Source: Gonocerus acuteangulatus
Taxonomy: Eukaryota > Arthropoda > Insecta > Hemiptera > Coreidae
DNA: 64,000 bases
Direction: 5' to 3'
Assembly: GCA_946811695.1 (NCBI GenBank)
Contig: OX328128.1
Location: 75,214,531-75,278,530 of the forward strand
Position numbers and translations under genes: made by a program. Under the pieces are notes generated by a model. The model did no database searches and had not been told where the DNA came from. It saw only the letters and a program-made list of their open reading frames with translations. Shown in pieces: positions 20,940 to 31,223 of the stretch (position 1 is its first letter; the number at the start of each line of letters is the position of its first letter).

Positions 20940-22347
20940 GAACAGACGCGTCTCACTGGCCCTTATGTAGCTCCTCAGGCTAATTTCCTGAGAGCGACAA
21001 AAGTTCCGAATGTTCAGGAGACCTCGTCCTCCTTTTATTCTTGGTAAATACAGCCTTTCAATTGAATACGTAGGATGGTGCAAGCGTGCTTTGGTGATCT
21101 CTGTTCGTACGAGTCGATCCAGTTCCTCTAATGATGTATTAGACCACTTAATGACTCCAAAGCTATATAATAATGAGGGTATTGCCCATGTGTTTATTGC
21201 TTTGATCTTTCTACGACCGTGTAGAAAGATCAAAGCAATAATAACTTTTCAGAATTAAACGTAAGCGCTTCAGAAACAATGCTTTCAGCTCATCTTTGAC
21301 ATCTTTTCTGGATAGTTTAAGATGCTGGTTCAACCCAAGATATTTATAAGATTCATGTTCCTCGAGTTCACGTATATGGCCACCATCGGATAAAATTAAA
21401 TTTGTTGTTGATACTGAACGTCCTCTTTCTACATGTAATACGGCACATTTATCAACACCAAACGACATGCCAATGGTGTCACTGAAACTTTGCACTATGT
21501 CTGTCATACTCTGTAGCTGAACAGGGTTCTTTGCGTACAGTTTCAGATCGTCCATATACAAACTGTGACTTATCCTGGTAGTTGGGTCATTGATAGTCAG
21601 TTGGTAACCGTACCCACTATCACGAAGTAACTGGCTCAGTGGGTTAAGGGATAGACAAAACCACAAAGGACTAAGGCTATCGCCTTGATATATTCCCCTT
21701 TGTATTTTTATTGTTTCACTTTCGATCGCGTGTCTTCCCTTTCCAAAGCTAAGCTTTGTTTCCCAAGTAGCCATCAATCGTGATAGGAGGTCCGTCACAC
21801 TGTGAGCGACTTTATTCAACCGTAACACCTCAATCAACCAGGAGGAACTGAATCAAAAGCTTTCTTGTAGTCGACCCAAGCCATCGAAAGATTTCGCTGT
21901 TTTGCCGAGACCTGAGATGCAATAAATGAATCTATAACTAACAACTCTTTACATCCTTTAGACCCACTTTTACAGCCAAGCTGTTCAGGAGCCAGACGCT
22001 CATTCAGAGTGGTCTCGAATCTTTATTGCAATAATGGATGTAAATAGTTTATAGATACCATTTAAGCAAGTTATGGGTCTGTAATCTTTTGGTTCAAGGT
22101 TTATACCCTGTTTCTTCGGAATTATAAACGTAATTCCCTCAGCGAAATCTTTCGGTAGTGGCAAATTGGCTACAAGAATTTCTTGGTAGCATCTTGCAAT
22201 GGCTTCATGAAGACTGCTAAAATACTTCAGCCAGTAATTTTGTATACCATCGCGTCCAGGAGCTTTCCAATTGTGCATTTTCTTAACTGCTTGCGTCACA
22301 TCCTCTTTCCTAATTACACAGTCCTCCATGTGTGGAATGTTTTCCTT
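20940..22347 (-). pseudogene. R4-like LINE, middle piece: reverse transcriptase domain
   Basis: Read 22347 to 20940 on the minus strand. Motifs in order: MHNWKAPGRDGIQNYWLKYF (start of RT), FIIPKKQGINLEPKDYRPIT, LGCKSGSKGCKELLVIDSF, AWVDYKKAFDSVP, GIYQGDSLSPLWFCLSLNPL and catalytic HSLYMDDLKLYA. The thumb follows: AIPSLLYSFGVIKWSNTSLE. Frameshifts occur near 21990, 21835 and 21225, the last caused by a small inverted duplication. The RT copies LINE RNA at the nicked target. The piece is bounded on the right by a family B element and on the left by the foldback element, and it is colinear with the pieces at 23582-24759 and 4960-5812. Confidence 0.88.
21190..21243. repeat. Local inverted duplication in the R4-like RT
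   Basis: ttattgctttgatctttcta followed after about 7 nt by its inverse (tagaaagatcaaagcaataa). It interrupts the coding sequence between ...LKS and KIKAINTWAI, so it arose after insertion of the LINE. Confidence 0.75.
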
Positions 22348-22486
22348 TTTAGCACTTTCCTCCGAAGGAAAGTAGCTATTGAGGTTGGACTCATGACGGA
22401 ATTTTTGAAAAATTTCTTCAAATCTTTATCGATACTACCTAGTAGACACCGAAAATAACCCCCGTTAAAATTTATATATGTATATG

Positions 22487-22521
<35 letters not shown>

Positions 22522-23581
22522 CTGTTAACACGATAGCGGCCAGAGTTTTTGTTTTTTCGTCACGAAACTTGGTATATAGCATTCAATTAGCAAACGATTG
22601 AACGAGTTCGTTAACCACCAAAGTCGGTCCACCGGAAGGGGGGTTTACCCCGAACCCAAAACACTAATTTGACCATGTCAGCCGTAATATTTGTTATATT
22701 TCAACGGAACTTGGTATTCGTAGTGGTAATATAGAGAGAAAAGTGAGATATAAAAATGAACTAAATCGGTTCATTAGGAGGGGGGGGGGGGTTTACTCCG
22801 GACCCACAATACCAATTCGCCACTACCAGCCGTGATTTTTGGTATATTTCGACGAAACTCGGTATTCGTAGTGGAAATCAACAGGTAAATATGTATTGTA
22901 AAAATAAACTAAATCCGTTCATTAGAAGGGGGGGGGGTTTACTCCGGACCCACAATACCAATTCGCCACTACCAGCCGTGATTTTTGGTATATTTCGACG
23001 AAACTCGGTATTCGTAGTGGTAATTTACAGGTAAATATGTGTTGTAAAAATAAACTAAATCGGTTCATTAGAAGGGGGGGGTTTACTCCGGACCCAAATT
23101 ACTAATATACTCATACCGGTCGTAATTTCTGCTGTATTGTTACGAAACGCAGTATACGTCGTGGGTAACTCATGAGAAAGAAGTGTTGTAAAAATGAGCT
23201 GAATCGGTCAATCGGAAAGGGGGGTTTTGCTTTGTAATATATTTCAATAGAAAAGCCCGCCAGACGTAGGTTCACAAAGCCGCCGCAATGAGCGCTTTCT
23301 ACCACTAGAGGGACTGTATCCTGTTCCTGCGTTAGATCAAAATACGATAATATGAGTTTTTTTGTATTTATTACGTAGTGTAGTAGGTACCATGTGTAAA
23401 CATAACTCTGGAAGCAAATTAATAATTGATCAGTTACTCATTACAAAATTAAAAGAGAACTATTCATGTTTTTATTTTATTTCTGTAGGATATTTTAAGC
23501 AAATTGTTCTGGAAAGTAGTCTGCACTACCCAAATTCTGAGGAAAGTGCTTAGTTATGCAGCTCCTGCGTGACGGACTTTT
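22348..23581 (+). mobile_element. Helentron-like element, family B copy 1
   Basis: 5' end TTTAGCACTTTCCTCCGAAG (hairpin TTTCCTCCGAAGGAAA). (TA)n/(TG)n lies at about 22480-22520. About three tandem units of roughly 145 bp follow (ggtttactccggacccacaa at about 22790, 22936 and 23079), each with a G-run, then 3' end GAGGAAAGTGCTTAG, GCAGCTCCTGC hairpin, GTGACGGAC plus T-run. Removing it restores the LINE frame WLPNIYE-KENIPHMED exactly across a TTTT, so no target duplication beyond the T-run. Confidence 0.85.
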
Positions 23582-24759
23582 TCGTATATATTCGGTAGCC
23601 AAGTTCCTGATTTACTATGGCTTACTGGAATTTCCCAGATATTAGCCCAGTAGTTAACCATTTCGTCCATATTGGTGTCACTTATTTCTTTATTTTTACT
23701 TTTGACTAGCGAACGATAAAAGTCTTTTTCCCTAGTGCTAAAAAGAGAGTTCTGCTTTCTTCGAAGATATGCCTCACTGTATCTACGTATTCTATTTGCG
23801 TAAACAGCCAGCTTCTGTTTCTGCTTATCTAAATACATAGATAAAGTTTCAATTAGGCGATCCTCCTCCACCATTCCTATATGGAGTACTAGAATCTCAT
23901 CTATTTTAGCTTTCAGCTTGCTACTAGCAGATTCCGGGCAACGTAAATAGTTAGTTACAACACCAATTCTCCGACGAAGTTCTGAAATCTTATTATCTAA
24001 TCTTCTCTGCCATGGTGGGGTAGCATTTGATTTTTCTTTTCTATCGCCAGGAGTATGTGTTTTCTCGTGCCCAAAGTCCAAATAGTAGCAAACTGCTTTT
24101 GCAGCTGAGTAAATCAAATGAAGGACGTCTTCAATATCTTCTATCGCCTCAGCATGGGTCTCTAGTACTTTATCCATCGTCAGTACTGTATTCCGAGTAT
24201 TTCTATTATAAGCGACTCGCGGAAGAGATGGTCTGCACTGGAAGGGTATTCCTTTGTAGCGAATAATTCACACATCAGCTGGGTCTGAAGTGTGGCAAAA
24301 AGTTCCTCATCATTGTTTCGAGTGTCATTTTCATTATCCAGTGACTTTTCAGCTTCTATATCATTATTTATTTCGGATTCAATCAAAGAATTTTCACTAG
24401 CTACTCGATTACTAATAATACCTGAACATTCTCGGACTTCGTTCTTTATTCTTTCAAGCTCAGAACTATTCAGAATTTTGCCGGTGCGCAATATACGTCT
24501 TACACGGTCTGAAAGGTTCTGAGATGTCAATATTACGTTAGGGTATAGTTCGTTCCAATACTGCTCAATCCGCCTGGTATATCCCGTTTTTTTCATGTTC
24601 GCATTTCGTAGCCAGATAGTTCGCTCGCATAACTGCAATATGCATGTCTTTAGTCCATTTCATGCGTTTCTGCGTACATCTTGGCCTTTGTCTAACAGGA
24701 GCGGGAGAAGAATCACTCTCCTCCAAGCTCAAGTCAGAACCTGATTCGGTGCTCAACAT
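23582..24759 (-). pseudogene. R4-like LINE, 5' piece: N-terminal domain
   Basis: Probable start ATG at 24759 (MLSTESGSDLSLEESDSSPA). The N-terminal region reads KRMKWTKDMHIAVMRANYLA, then after a frameshift near 24600 GYTRRIEQYWNELYPNV, a Myb-like region found at the start of many R4-type elements. After another frameshift near 24178 it continues with PPWQRRLDNKISELRRRIGV and YANRIRRYSEAYLRRKQNSL, ending with SGTWLPNIYE at the family B insertion. It is the upstream part of the RT at 20940-22347. Two frameshifts make it inactive. Confidence 0.8.
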
Positions 24760-24803
24760 AACCGTTTTATTATTATTATTATTACAGTTATTATTTCTTG
24801 TGA

Positions 24804-25012
24804 AAGCCCATGGGCGCATAGAAGGGGGGGGGGGCTGAGAGGGCTGCAGCCCTTTTTTTTTGATCGGTAAAAATGCGTCATAAAACCCTTAAAAATATTA
24901 CTTAGTTCATAAAAAATATTCTATTTTTTGTGTAAGCGTAACTATTCCAAGTTCTAAAATGTTAGTATTCCATACCCCAGAAATGGTCTCAGCCCACAAA
25001 CTCAGTGGCAAA
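24804..25012. mobile_element. G-run MITE-like repeat, copy 1
   Basis: Starts catgggcgcatagaaggggg with ctgagagggctgcagccc; the interior ttagttcataaaaaatattc and gttagtattccataccccag matches copies at 30357 and 58091. The right end is truncated. It lies directly beside the 5' end of the R4-like LINE. Confidence 0.6.
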
Positions 25013-25672
25013 AAAAAAATCAAAAAAAAAAAAATCAATGTACTGGCTACCATCGGAATGTAATTGTTTCAAAGTTTGTATATACTGATGCAGCAAAATC
25101 TCCACATGGGACATGCTAATGTTGGTGAAACCTCCCACTCCAGGCACTTACTAATGACAGATATTAATAAAGTTGTCTGTTTAATCCTGAGGAGATTTGA
25201 AAAATAATATTTAAGATTTCGGTCAATATTTTGTGCTGTTTTTTTATCTTCATTCAATTGTATCTATAGGAAATATGTGGAGACCCTGTAGGGTGCAACA
25301 TTTTTCAACATGGGAGAGGAAAGTCTGGGGATATGGGAGTGTATATGATTGTTCTCTCTTATATTTAGGTTTGTCTTGTATTTGTGAATGTAAAATTATA
25401 GACAATATTTGCAAGGAAATTTATAATTCCAATTTTTCTTTTAGCACATGGCGAGACAAAATTAACAAAAGAGTAGGTAAATTACTGTTGGATATGTATT
25501 GTACTGCGTAAATGAGTGACCAGGTTGGCTTTGAGCCAAGTAACATGATTTTGTGCCTGTTTCTGTTGAGTTGTATACATTGTCTATTTATAAATATGTA
25601 TCTTATTCACAAATAGACAACCTCCTTATCTATCTATCTATCTATCTATATATACATAATATACCAGGGTGA
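25013..25672. other. Intron 7 spacer, nothing recognised
   Basis: AT-rich sequence with a (TCTA)n run at about 25629-25651. The 92-codon open stretch at 25233 has no recognisable similarity. Confidence 0.4.
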
Positions 25673-26404
25673 TTGAGGTCTAAGTAGCGAAACTTCAGGA
25701 GGTTATTGTAGGCATAATTTCCAACAAAAAAGTTCATTTCAAGTATGGTCCGATTCCGAAAGGAAAAGGAGCTATGTCCAATTTGCTGTTATTTTAACGT
25801 AGTCATGTTTTTTAATGAATAAGAAAGGATTTCTCAAAAACTATTCAAGATAATTAATTTCTAATTATGCTATCATAAACTAGACAAAATGTCCTTTAAA
25901 AAGACCGTAATTTAATTTACTAAAATCATTATTAAAAGATACTTTCTGGACGTCCAATAACGCACTTCTGTTTTTACCAATAACTCAGAGTTTTCTCGCG
26001 ATTTTTTTCCTCAGCCCCCTAACGGACTACAGATTCAATACTTACACAAAAACTTCTAAATTTATTAAGCATTAAATCCATGCAAATAAAGGGGGGGGGG
26101 GGTTATTCGGGGATAAATTCCAGAAAGTATCTTTTAATAATAATTTTAGTAAATTAAATTACGGTCTTTTTAAAGGAAATTTTGTCTAGTTTATGATAGC
26201 ATAATTCAAATTTTATTTTCTTGAATATTTATTGAGAAATCCCTTCTTATTCATTAAAAAACATGACTACGTTAAAATAACAGTAAATTGGACATAGCAC
26301 CTTTTCCTTTCGGAATCGGAACATACTTGAAATGAACTTTTTTGTTGGAAATGATGTGTACAATCACCTCCTGAAGTTTGGCTACTTAGACCTTAGTCAC
26401 CCTG
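25673..26404. mobile_element. Mariner-type foldback MITE
   Basis: Two inverted arms of about 280 bp (25674-25950 and 26120-26404) surround a 170-bp centre with a poly(G) run. Ends are CAGGGTGAYT..GGTCTAAGTAG, flanked by TA on both sides (left side has one extra C). The sequence could fold into a long hairpin. No transposase. Confidence 0.75.
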
Positions 26405-26731
26405 TATAGTACTCCCATTATAGAATGTAATGGGGTGTTCTGTTGTTACTATGTCAAGCTAAGCTGTCCTGTATGTAAGTATGCGTTTATTAATAGTTTC
26501 ATTTAAAACTCAGTATTTTTATGTTTTATTACTAAGCGTTGTGTTATTTTTGGTGTATAGGAAAAGAGTCTATGTCCTTTTGTTAAGGTTTCCCGCTATG
26601 AATGTGTTTCATGTGTGTCTTGGGTATTACGTATATTATGATCTTTGAGTGCTGATTTTGCAATTCTGTCTGCTATCTTGTGTCCTTTATATATTTTTGG
26701 AAGAATACATCATTTACTTTTTTTTTTCCAG

Positions 26732-26830
26732 GGAAACTAATATTTCAAGCGAGCAAAGCAACTTTGACATAAACAAATTCATAGGACGAGATTCTTTCAC
26801 GTCACCAGCATCAAAACGATTTCTCTTGGA
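26732..26830 (+). CDS. Host gene exon 8, module B copy 2
   Basis: Acceptor tttttttccag ends at 26731 and donor GTATGTT begins at 26831. Reads ETNISSEQSNFDINKFIGRD, then SFTSPASKRFLLE, a duplicate of exon 4. It follows exon 7 in phase across 22.75 kb. Confidence 0.85.
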
Positions 26831-26915
26831 GTATGTTTAAACTCTCTTAAAGACATATAATATTATATGAATAGTTAAATAAACTGAAAAATGATTGCAT
26901 ATTTTTGTCTCGTAG

Positions 26916-27032
26916 GTGCTTAGTTAAACCAACTCATGATGTAAAAGCAGATGAAAAGGAAACAATAAAAAGCAGTGTTGAAGATCCTCCAAGCAATCGT
27001 TCGCCCAGGATGTTCCAGACACCTTGTGTCCC
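26916..27032 (+). CDS. Host gene exon 9, module C copy 2
   Basis: Acceptor tctcgtag ends at 26915. Reads CLVKPTHDVKADEKETIKSS, then VEDPPSNRSPRMFQTPCV. The donor position used by the sister exon 5 is ruined (AG|ga), and the next phase-correct donor is GTAATT at 27033, giving a 24-nt longer exon that joins exon 10. If that donor is not used, translation ends at TAA 27034-27036. Confidence 0.7.
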
Positions 27033-27039
27033 GTAATTT

Positions 27040-27979
27040 CTACTTTATTATTTAATACTTTAGACTGTGTACCTAGTTGGTTTGTGAATTAGTGTTTATT
27101 TTTTATTTTAAAGTAATAAGGAAATTGGAAAATAGATTAATTCAATAATAATAATCATATCCTTCAACAATTTGTTCAAACTTAGGCTATCCCTTTTGTA
27201 TTCATATTGTAAATAATTATAATAAAATTTATATGAAGGAGTTGCATAAATTTAGTTGGTATAGCATATTAAAAAGCCTGTATTAATACCTGCATAACTG
27301 AGCTCATTCTTCATCATGGTGGTTGTTTTTCTGCAAATTCCTGAAGATTTTGCTAAAAATCAATTGAACCCCCTTGTTCCTTTCTGCTCTGACCCAACTG
27401 CCCAAATAAAATTAAAAAAAAAATAAAAATAGATTTTTGCTGCTTATGTTTGCTCTTTTCACTCTGCTCATTTTTATGGCAAGAGGTCTGAAAAATTTAG
27501 CCAGCTACGACGCAAAACTGATCTCTTCCTTTTGACTTTCTGCTCAATTTTTAGTAACTTCCAGCCACTCCCTTCTAGATTCCTGTTCACTTGCTGCTCA
27601 CTTCCCACTTACATCCTGTTCATCTGGGGGGGGGGGATTCCTGATCACACCCTGTTCACTTTCTCTTAATTAAGACATATCCTCGATCCTAATTATTTCT
27701 CATTAAGGGATATTATAATTTATCCTACACTTCCTCAAGTCCAAACCTAACCCAAATTAATATTTATAGTAATATTCAACCAAGAATGATATCTTTCTAT
27801 TTTGGAAATAAAATTAATTCTGTAATGTGATGCAAATATTCATAAGAATATTCATAAGAATTTCTTCTTTTATCTACTAGGTATTACTCAACACGAATAA
27901 TTAAACATATTTAAATTCAATACTTATTTAATAACACTAATTAAATGACTTACTCATTCTAAGAGTACATAAAGGAAGG

Positions 27980-27984
<5 letters not shown>
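27040..27984. other. Intron 9 spacer, nothing recognised
   Basis: AT-rich DNA with a G-run near 27627; around 27481-27660 phrases such as 'ctgttcactt' and 'ctgctcactt' recur in a loose low-complexity way. No gene or clear element. Confidence 0.4.
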
Positions 27985-28019
<35 letters not shown>

Positions 28020-28047
28020 CGTGGATATGCTTTATTTCTAGGCATGG

Positions 28048-28262
28048 CAGAAAATTGGTACTCTTCAACCACCTTGAACAGACTAATGTCCTTAATCCTC
28101 TCCAGCCTGGCTTCCGTCTATGCTTCTCCACCCAATCACTGCTGATAAAAATCACCCAAGACATCCAAACTAATAGATAACTAATAACTCACTATCCTAG
28201 TTCCCCTAGATTTTTCCAAAGCATTTCATACCGTTGACCATCAAATTCTAGTTAATATATTT
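28048..28262 (+). pseudogene. LINE reverse transcriptase fragment
   Basis: One frame gives NVLNPLQPGFRLCFSTQSLL (the RT motif Q.GFR...ST), and after a stop and frameshift another gives VPLDFSKAFHTVDHQIL, the RT motif A with its catalytic Asp. About 70 codons remain, badly decayed and preceded by a poly(T) run at 27985-28019. Clade not determinable. Confidence 0.6.
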
Positions 28263-28315
28263 TTCTATTAAGACGTAAATAAATTCCTAAAAAAAAAAAA
28301 AATAAATAAATAAAA

Positions 28316-28507
28316 AAATCAGTGCCGTAAAAGCCCAAAAGGCCCCAAGGGGCAGATACTGTATAGGTATATGATTCTTGACTATTCTAGGGAGATAGTG
28401 TGGTCATTACTTTCCTGATTTCTCCCTATGCAGGTACCCATTAATTAATTAATTATAGGCTTGGTGAACCTAGAGACGATCTCTCTACCACTGAGCTAAC
28501 CTCGCCC
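28316..28507 (-). repeat. tRNA-SINE (family V), copy 1
   Basis: The right edge ctctctaccactgagctaac ctcgcccc is the inverted tRNA-like head (GGGGCGAGGTTAGCTCAGTG). The body includes aattaattataggcttggtg and cagatactgtataggtat, shared with the complete copy at 30862-31209. Confidence 0.65.
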
Positions 28508-28679
28508 CAAATTGCTCAAAAACGAATTCAAATTTACAAAAAAGCAGGGCCTATCAGCTGGAGTGACGAGTTGCATACAAAGAGTTACAAAGAGGTGGAT
28601 AAGAAACATACAAAAAAGAACAAAAGGATCTCTCCTCTATCATCAATGAAAATAAATAATTAAGAAACAATCGAAAAAA

Positions 28680-28900
28680 TTAATCAGTCCCGAAAATGGA
28701 CACAAGGCCGCAAGGGGCAGATACTATAGAAGTATCTGATTTTTTACCATACGGCTCACTAGTGAGATAGTGTGATCAGTACTATGCTCTGACTGCCTGA
28801 TTTTTCCCTTTGTAGGTGCCCATTAATTAATTAATTATAGGCTGGGTGAGCCTAGGGACAATCTGGGACCCCAAATCCAACCCTGAAATGACAACACCAG
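28680..28900 (-). repeat. tRNA-SINE (family V), copy 2
   Basis: Inverted body segments (ggggcagatactatagaagt; aattaattataggctgggtg; ccctgaaatgacaac) match the complete copy at 30862-31209. The tRNA head is not preserved. Confidence 0.6.
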
Positions 28901-29217
28901 ACGATAAATATTTTTTTTTAACGTTCCCTCCCAATCCTTATAGATGGCCTGTTTTGTATATATAGCTTCTTCGACAATATTTCTTCCCAAGCAGCAATCT
29001 TACTTGCTTAGAACTTTATGTATTTAAGGAGGTGTATTTTTAAAGCCTTTACCTGCGAGTCTCCATGTACAGTACATAGTTCTAAGATGGTAGGCCTAAC
29101 GGTCCCTTCATGAAGAACCTTTGCTCTTATTCAATCCAACCCCTCAACAGCACTCCGGAGCAAACGATTGCCTTGTTAAGAAAATATAAAACGAGTATCT
29201 GAAAGCATTAGAACTCA

Positions 29218-29402
29218 AAAAAAAAAAATCAGTCCCCTAACAGGCCACGAGGGCCTTGAGGGGCAGATACTATAGAGGTATCTGATTCATGACCATACCG
29301 CACACTAGGGAGATAGTGTGGTCAGTACTATATGCTCCGGCCGCCTGATTTTCCCCTCGGTGGCTTAGACTGCTAGAGTCATTAGCACCCAAGGTACCCA
29401 TT
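29218..29402 (-). repeat. tRNA-SINE (family V), copy 3 (3' part)
   Basis: ggggcagatactatagaggt and gagatagtgtggtcagtact and agactgctagagtcattagc match the 3' two-thirds of the complete copy. It is interrupted by the 5S-derived SINE at 29404. Confidence 0.6.
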
Positions 29403-29403
29403 T

Positions 29404-29590
29404 TATTTTCGTGTTTAACGGCGTATCAACAATTAGGCTATTAATGCCGGACTATCTACAGGTTGCCTCCCTTTTATAAAATCAATAGCACGTGGTCGGT
29501 CACCCATTCAGGTTCTGACCACACCCGACGTTGCTTAACTTCGGTGATCTATGGGAACTGGTGCATTCAACGTGGCTATGGCCATTGGCT
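29404..29590 (-). repeat. 5S rRNA-derived SINE (SINE3-type)
   Basis: The reverse complement begins GCCAATGGCCATAGCCACGT, then GATCACCGAAGTTAAGCAAC, GTCGGGTGTGGTCAGAACCT and GAATGGGTGACCGACCACGT, collinear with eukaryotic 5S rRNA including its internal control region. It then runs into a body and a tail (GGCATTAATAGCCTAATTGT then GATACGCCGTTAAAC). It is a retroposon head, not a functional rRNA gene: the 3' part of 5S is replaced. Confidence 0.8.
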
Positions 29591-29599
29591 GGTACCCAT

Positions 29600-29795
29600 T
29601 ATTTTTTTTATTTATTTTTATTTTTTTTATGGTGCATAGACAAATCTTGGCCATTAGCGCCGGGTACCCATTATCAAATTAATTAAAGGCTGGGTTGTCC
29701 TAGGGACGGTCAGGGAGGCTGAATTTAATCCATAAACGAAGACACTAGACGAAAATCAGTACCACTGAGCTAACCTCGCCACCATTAGTGGGTTG
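29600..29795 (-). repeat. tRNA-SINE with recombinant tail
   Basis: Inverted head GGCGAGGTTAGCTCAGTGGT; body ...CCCTAGGACAACCCAGCC; then a tail GGCGCTAATGGCCAAGATTT...CACCAT-A-rich. The tail is the one used by the unrelated passenger SINE, not the long family V body. Confidence 0.6.
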
Positions 29796-29874
29796 TCATA
29801 TATTATGCAATAATCCATTAATTAATAAACGGAATATGGATATTTACAGCAATTGTTTTTCTATTTTTGTTTAG

Positions 29875-29934
29875 GAAAAAAACTATTCAGGACGATTCTG
29901 GAAATCCACTGTTCAGCAAAGAGGAAGTAGGAGA
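29875..29934 (+). CDS. Host gene exon 10
   Basis: Acceptor ttttgtttag ends at 29874 and donor GTATGT begins at 29935. A 60-nt exon in phase 2 reading KKTIQDDSGNPLFSKEEVGE. It holds the same position after module 2 as exon 6 after module 1 but shares little sequence with it. Confidence 0.7.
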
Positions 29935-30020
29935 GTATGTATTGTTGTTATCAGAATAATTTTACAGTTATTATTAATAACTCTTCTCTGTTATTCGAAA
30001 CAAAATTTTTCCATTTTCAG

Positions 30021-30136
30021 AGCTGTGTCGCTATACAAATTTTATAGCGAAATGTATGGAACTTATTTGAGAGCACTGATGGAAAATGATAAAATGCGAA
30101 AAGTTGTTGTATCAGCATTATCTCCGGCAACTTTCG
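30021..30136 (+). CDS. Host gene exon 11
   Basis: Acceptor ttccattttcag ends at 30020 and donor GTAATG begins at 30137. Reads AVSLYKFYSEMYGTYLRALM, then ENDKMRKVVVSALSPATF. It looks helical and less disordered than earlier exons. The phase changes to 1 here. Confidence 0.75.
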
Positions 30137-30356
30137 GTAATGTCTAAGACAAATTGTTTGATTTTTAAAAAAAATGTATGATGCTGTAAATATAATCTTT
30201 ATATAAACTAATAATAATTAAATAATAACATGATATATATATATGTATATATTAATAACACAAACACACACAAAAAAAGTGGTCTTTTCCAATGACACCA
30301 TACATATATATATTTATGTATTTCGACACGTTGAATCTGAGGTTTCATGACGTGTC

Positions 30357-30565
30357 GAAGAGAGGGCTGCAGTGCCCCCCTGAAATTTTGATTTTATAGG
30401 TAAAAACTGTCATTAAACCCTTAAAAATAAATGAAATAAGATCACTTGGTTCATAAAAAATATTTTATTTTGGGTGTAATAGTGTTTGGGCTAAAACTAT
30501 TCCAAGTTCTAAATTGTTAGTATTCCATACCCCGGAAATGTCTCAGCCCCCCAAAAAAATAAATT
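30357..30565. mobile_element. G-run MITE-like repeat, copy 2
   Basis: agagggctgcagtgcccccc, then ttcataaaaaatattttatt and gtattccataccccggaaat match copies at 24804 and 58091. Just upstream (30318-30359) is a 10-bp-stem hairpin ttcgacacgt...acgtgtcgaa. Confidence 0.55.
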
Positions 30566-30808
30566 GTTAGACATTATTCAAAATGGCTGAAGTAAGTCTT
30601 GAAGCAGCCAACAGAGGCCAGCACCACATCCTGTGAGTAAGATAGGTCTTATAAAAAAAAAGAAATCTTTTGAACAAATTTTGAAATTTGACTATTCTGA
30701 CCTAGCCTAGGAGATTTCCCGTATCAAGACCTACCTGGGTGCCAAGTTTGGCCAAAATCGGTCAAATGGTGTGGATTTGCATAAGGAACAAACCCACAAA
30801 CAGCTACC

Positions 30809-30861
<53 letters not shown>

Positions 30862-30863
<2 letters not shown>

Positions 30864-31209
30864 GGACAAGGTTAGCTCAGTGGTAGAGCACTCGACTAAT
30901 GAACTGGAGGACCAGGTTCAAAACCTGAGCGCGCACTAAAGATTTTTTCTTCTAGTGCTGCTGTTCGAGGGTTGGATTTGGGGTCCCAGATCGTCCCTAG
31001 GCTCACCCAGCCTTTAATTAATTTAATTAATAATGGGTACCTTGGGTGCTAATGACTCTAGCAGTCGAAGCAGCCAAGGGGGAAAATCAGGCGGCCGGAG
31101 CATAGTGTTGACCACACTATCTCCCTAATGTGCCGTATGGTCAAGAATTAGATACCTCTACAGTATCTGCCCCTCTGGGCCCTTGTGGACTGTTACGGGA
31201 CTGATTTTT
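30862..31209 (+). repeat. tRNA-SINE (family V), complete copy
   Basis: The head ggggacaaggttagctcagt (A box) with ccaggttcaaaacctgag (B box) covers 30862-30935. The body follows with tggatttggggtcccagatc, ttaattaatttaattaatgg and tagcagtcgaagcagcc, then cacactatctccctaatgtg and a T-rich end. Reference for the partial copies at 28.3-29.4 kb. A (TA)n tract abuts the 5' end. Confidence 0.75.
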
Positions 31210-31223
31210 TTTTTATATATATA

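Noticed and set aside
25444..25474. Possible extra host exon after the acceptor ttcttttag
   Set aside because: The 29-nt segment before GTAGGT would change the phase and could not join exon 8 in frame.
29491..29590. Functional 5S rRNA gene
   Set aside because: Only the first roughly 95-100 nt resemble 5S rRNA; the 3' part is replaced by a SINE body and tail.
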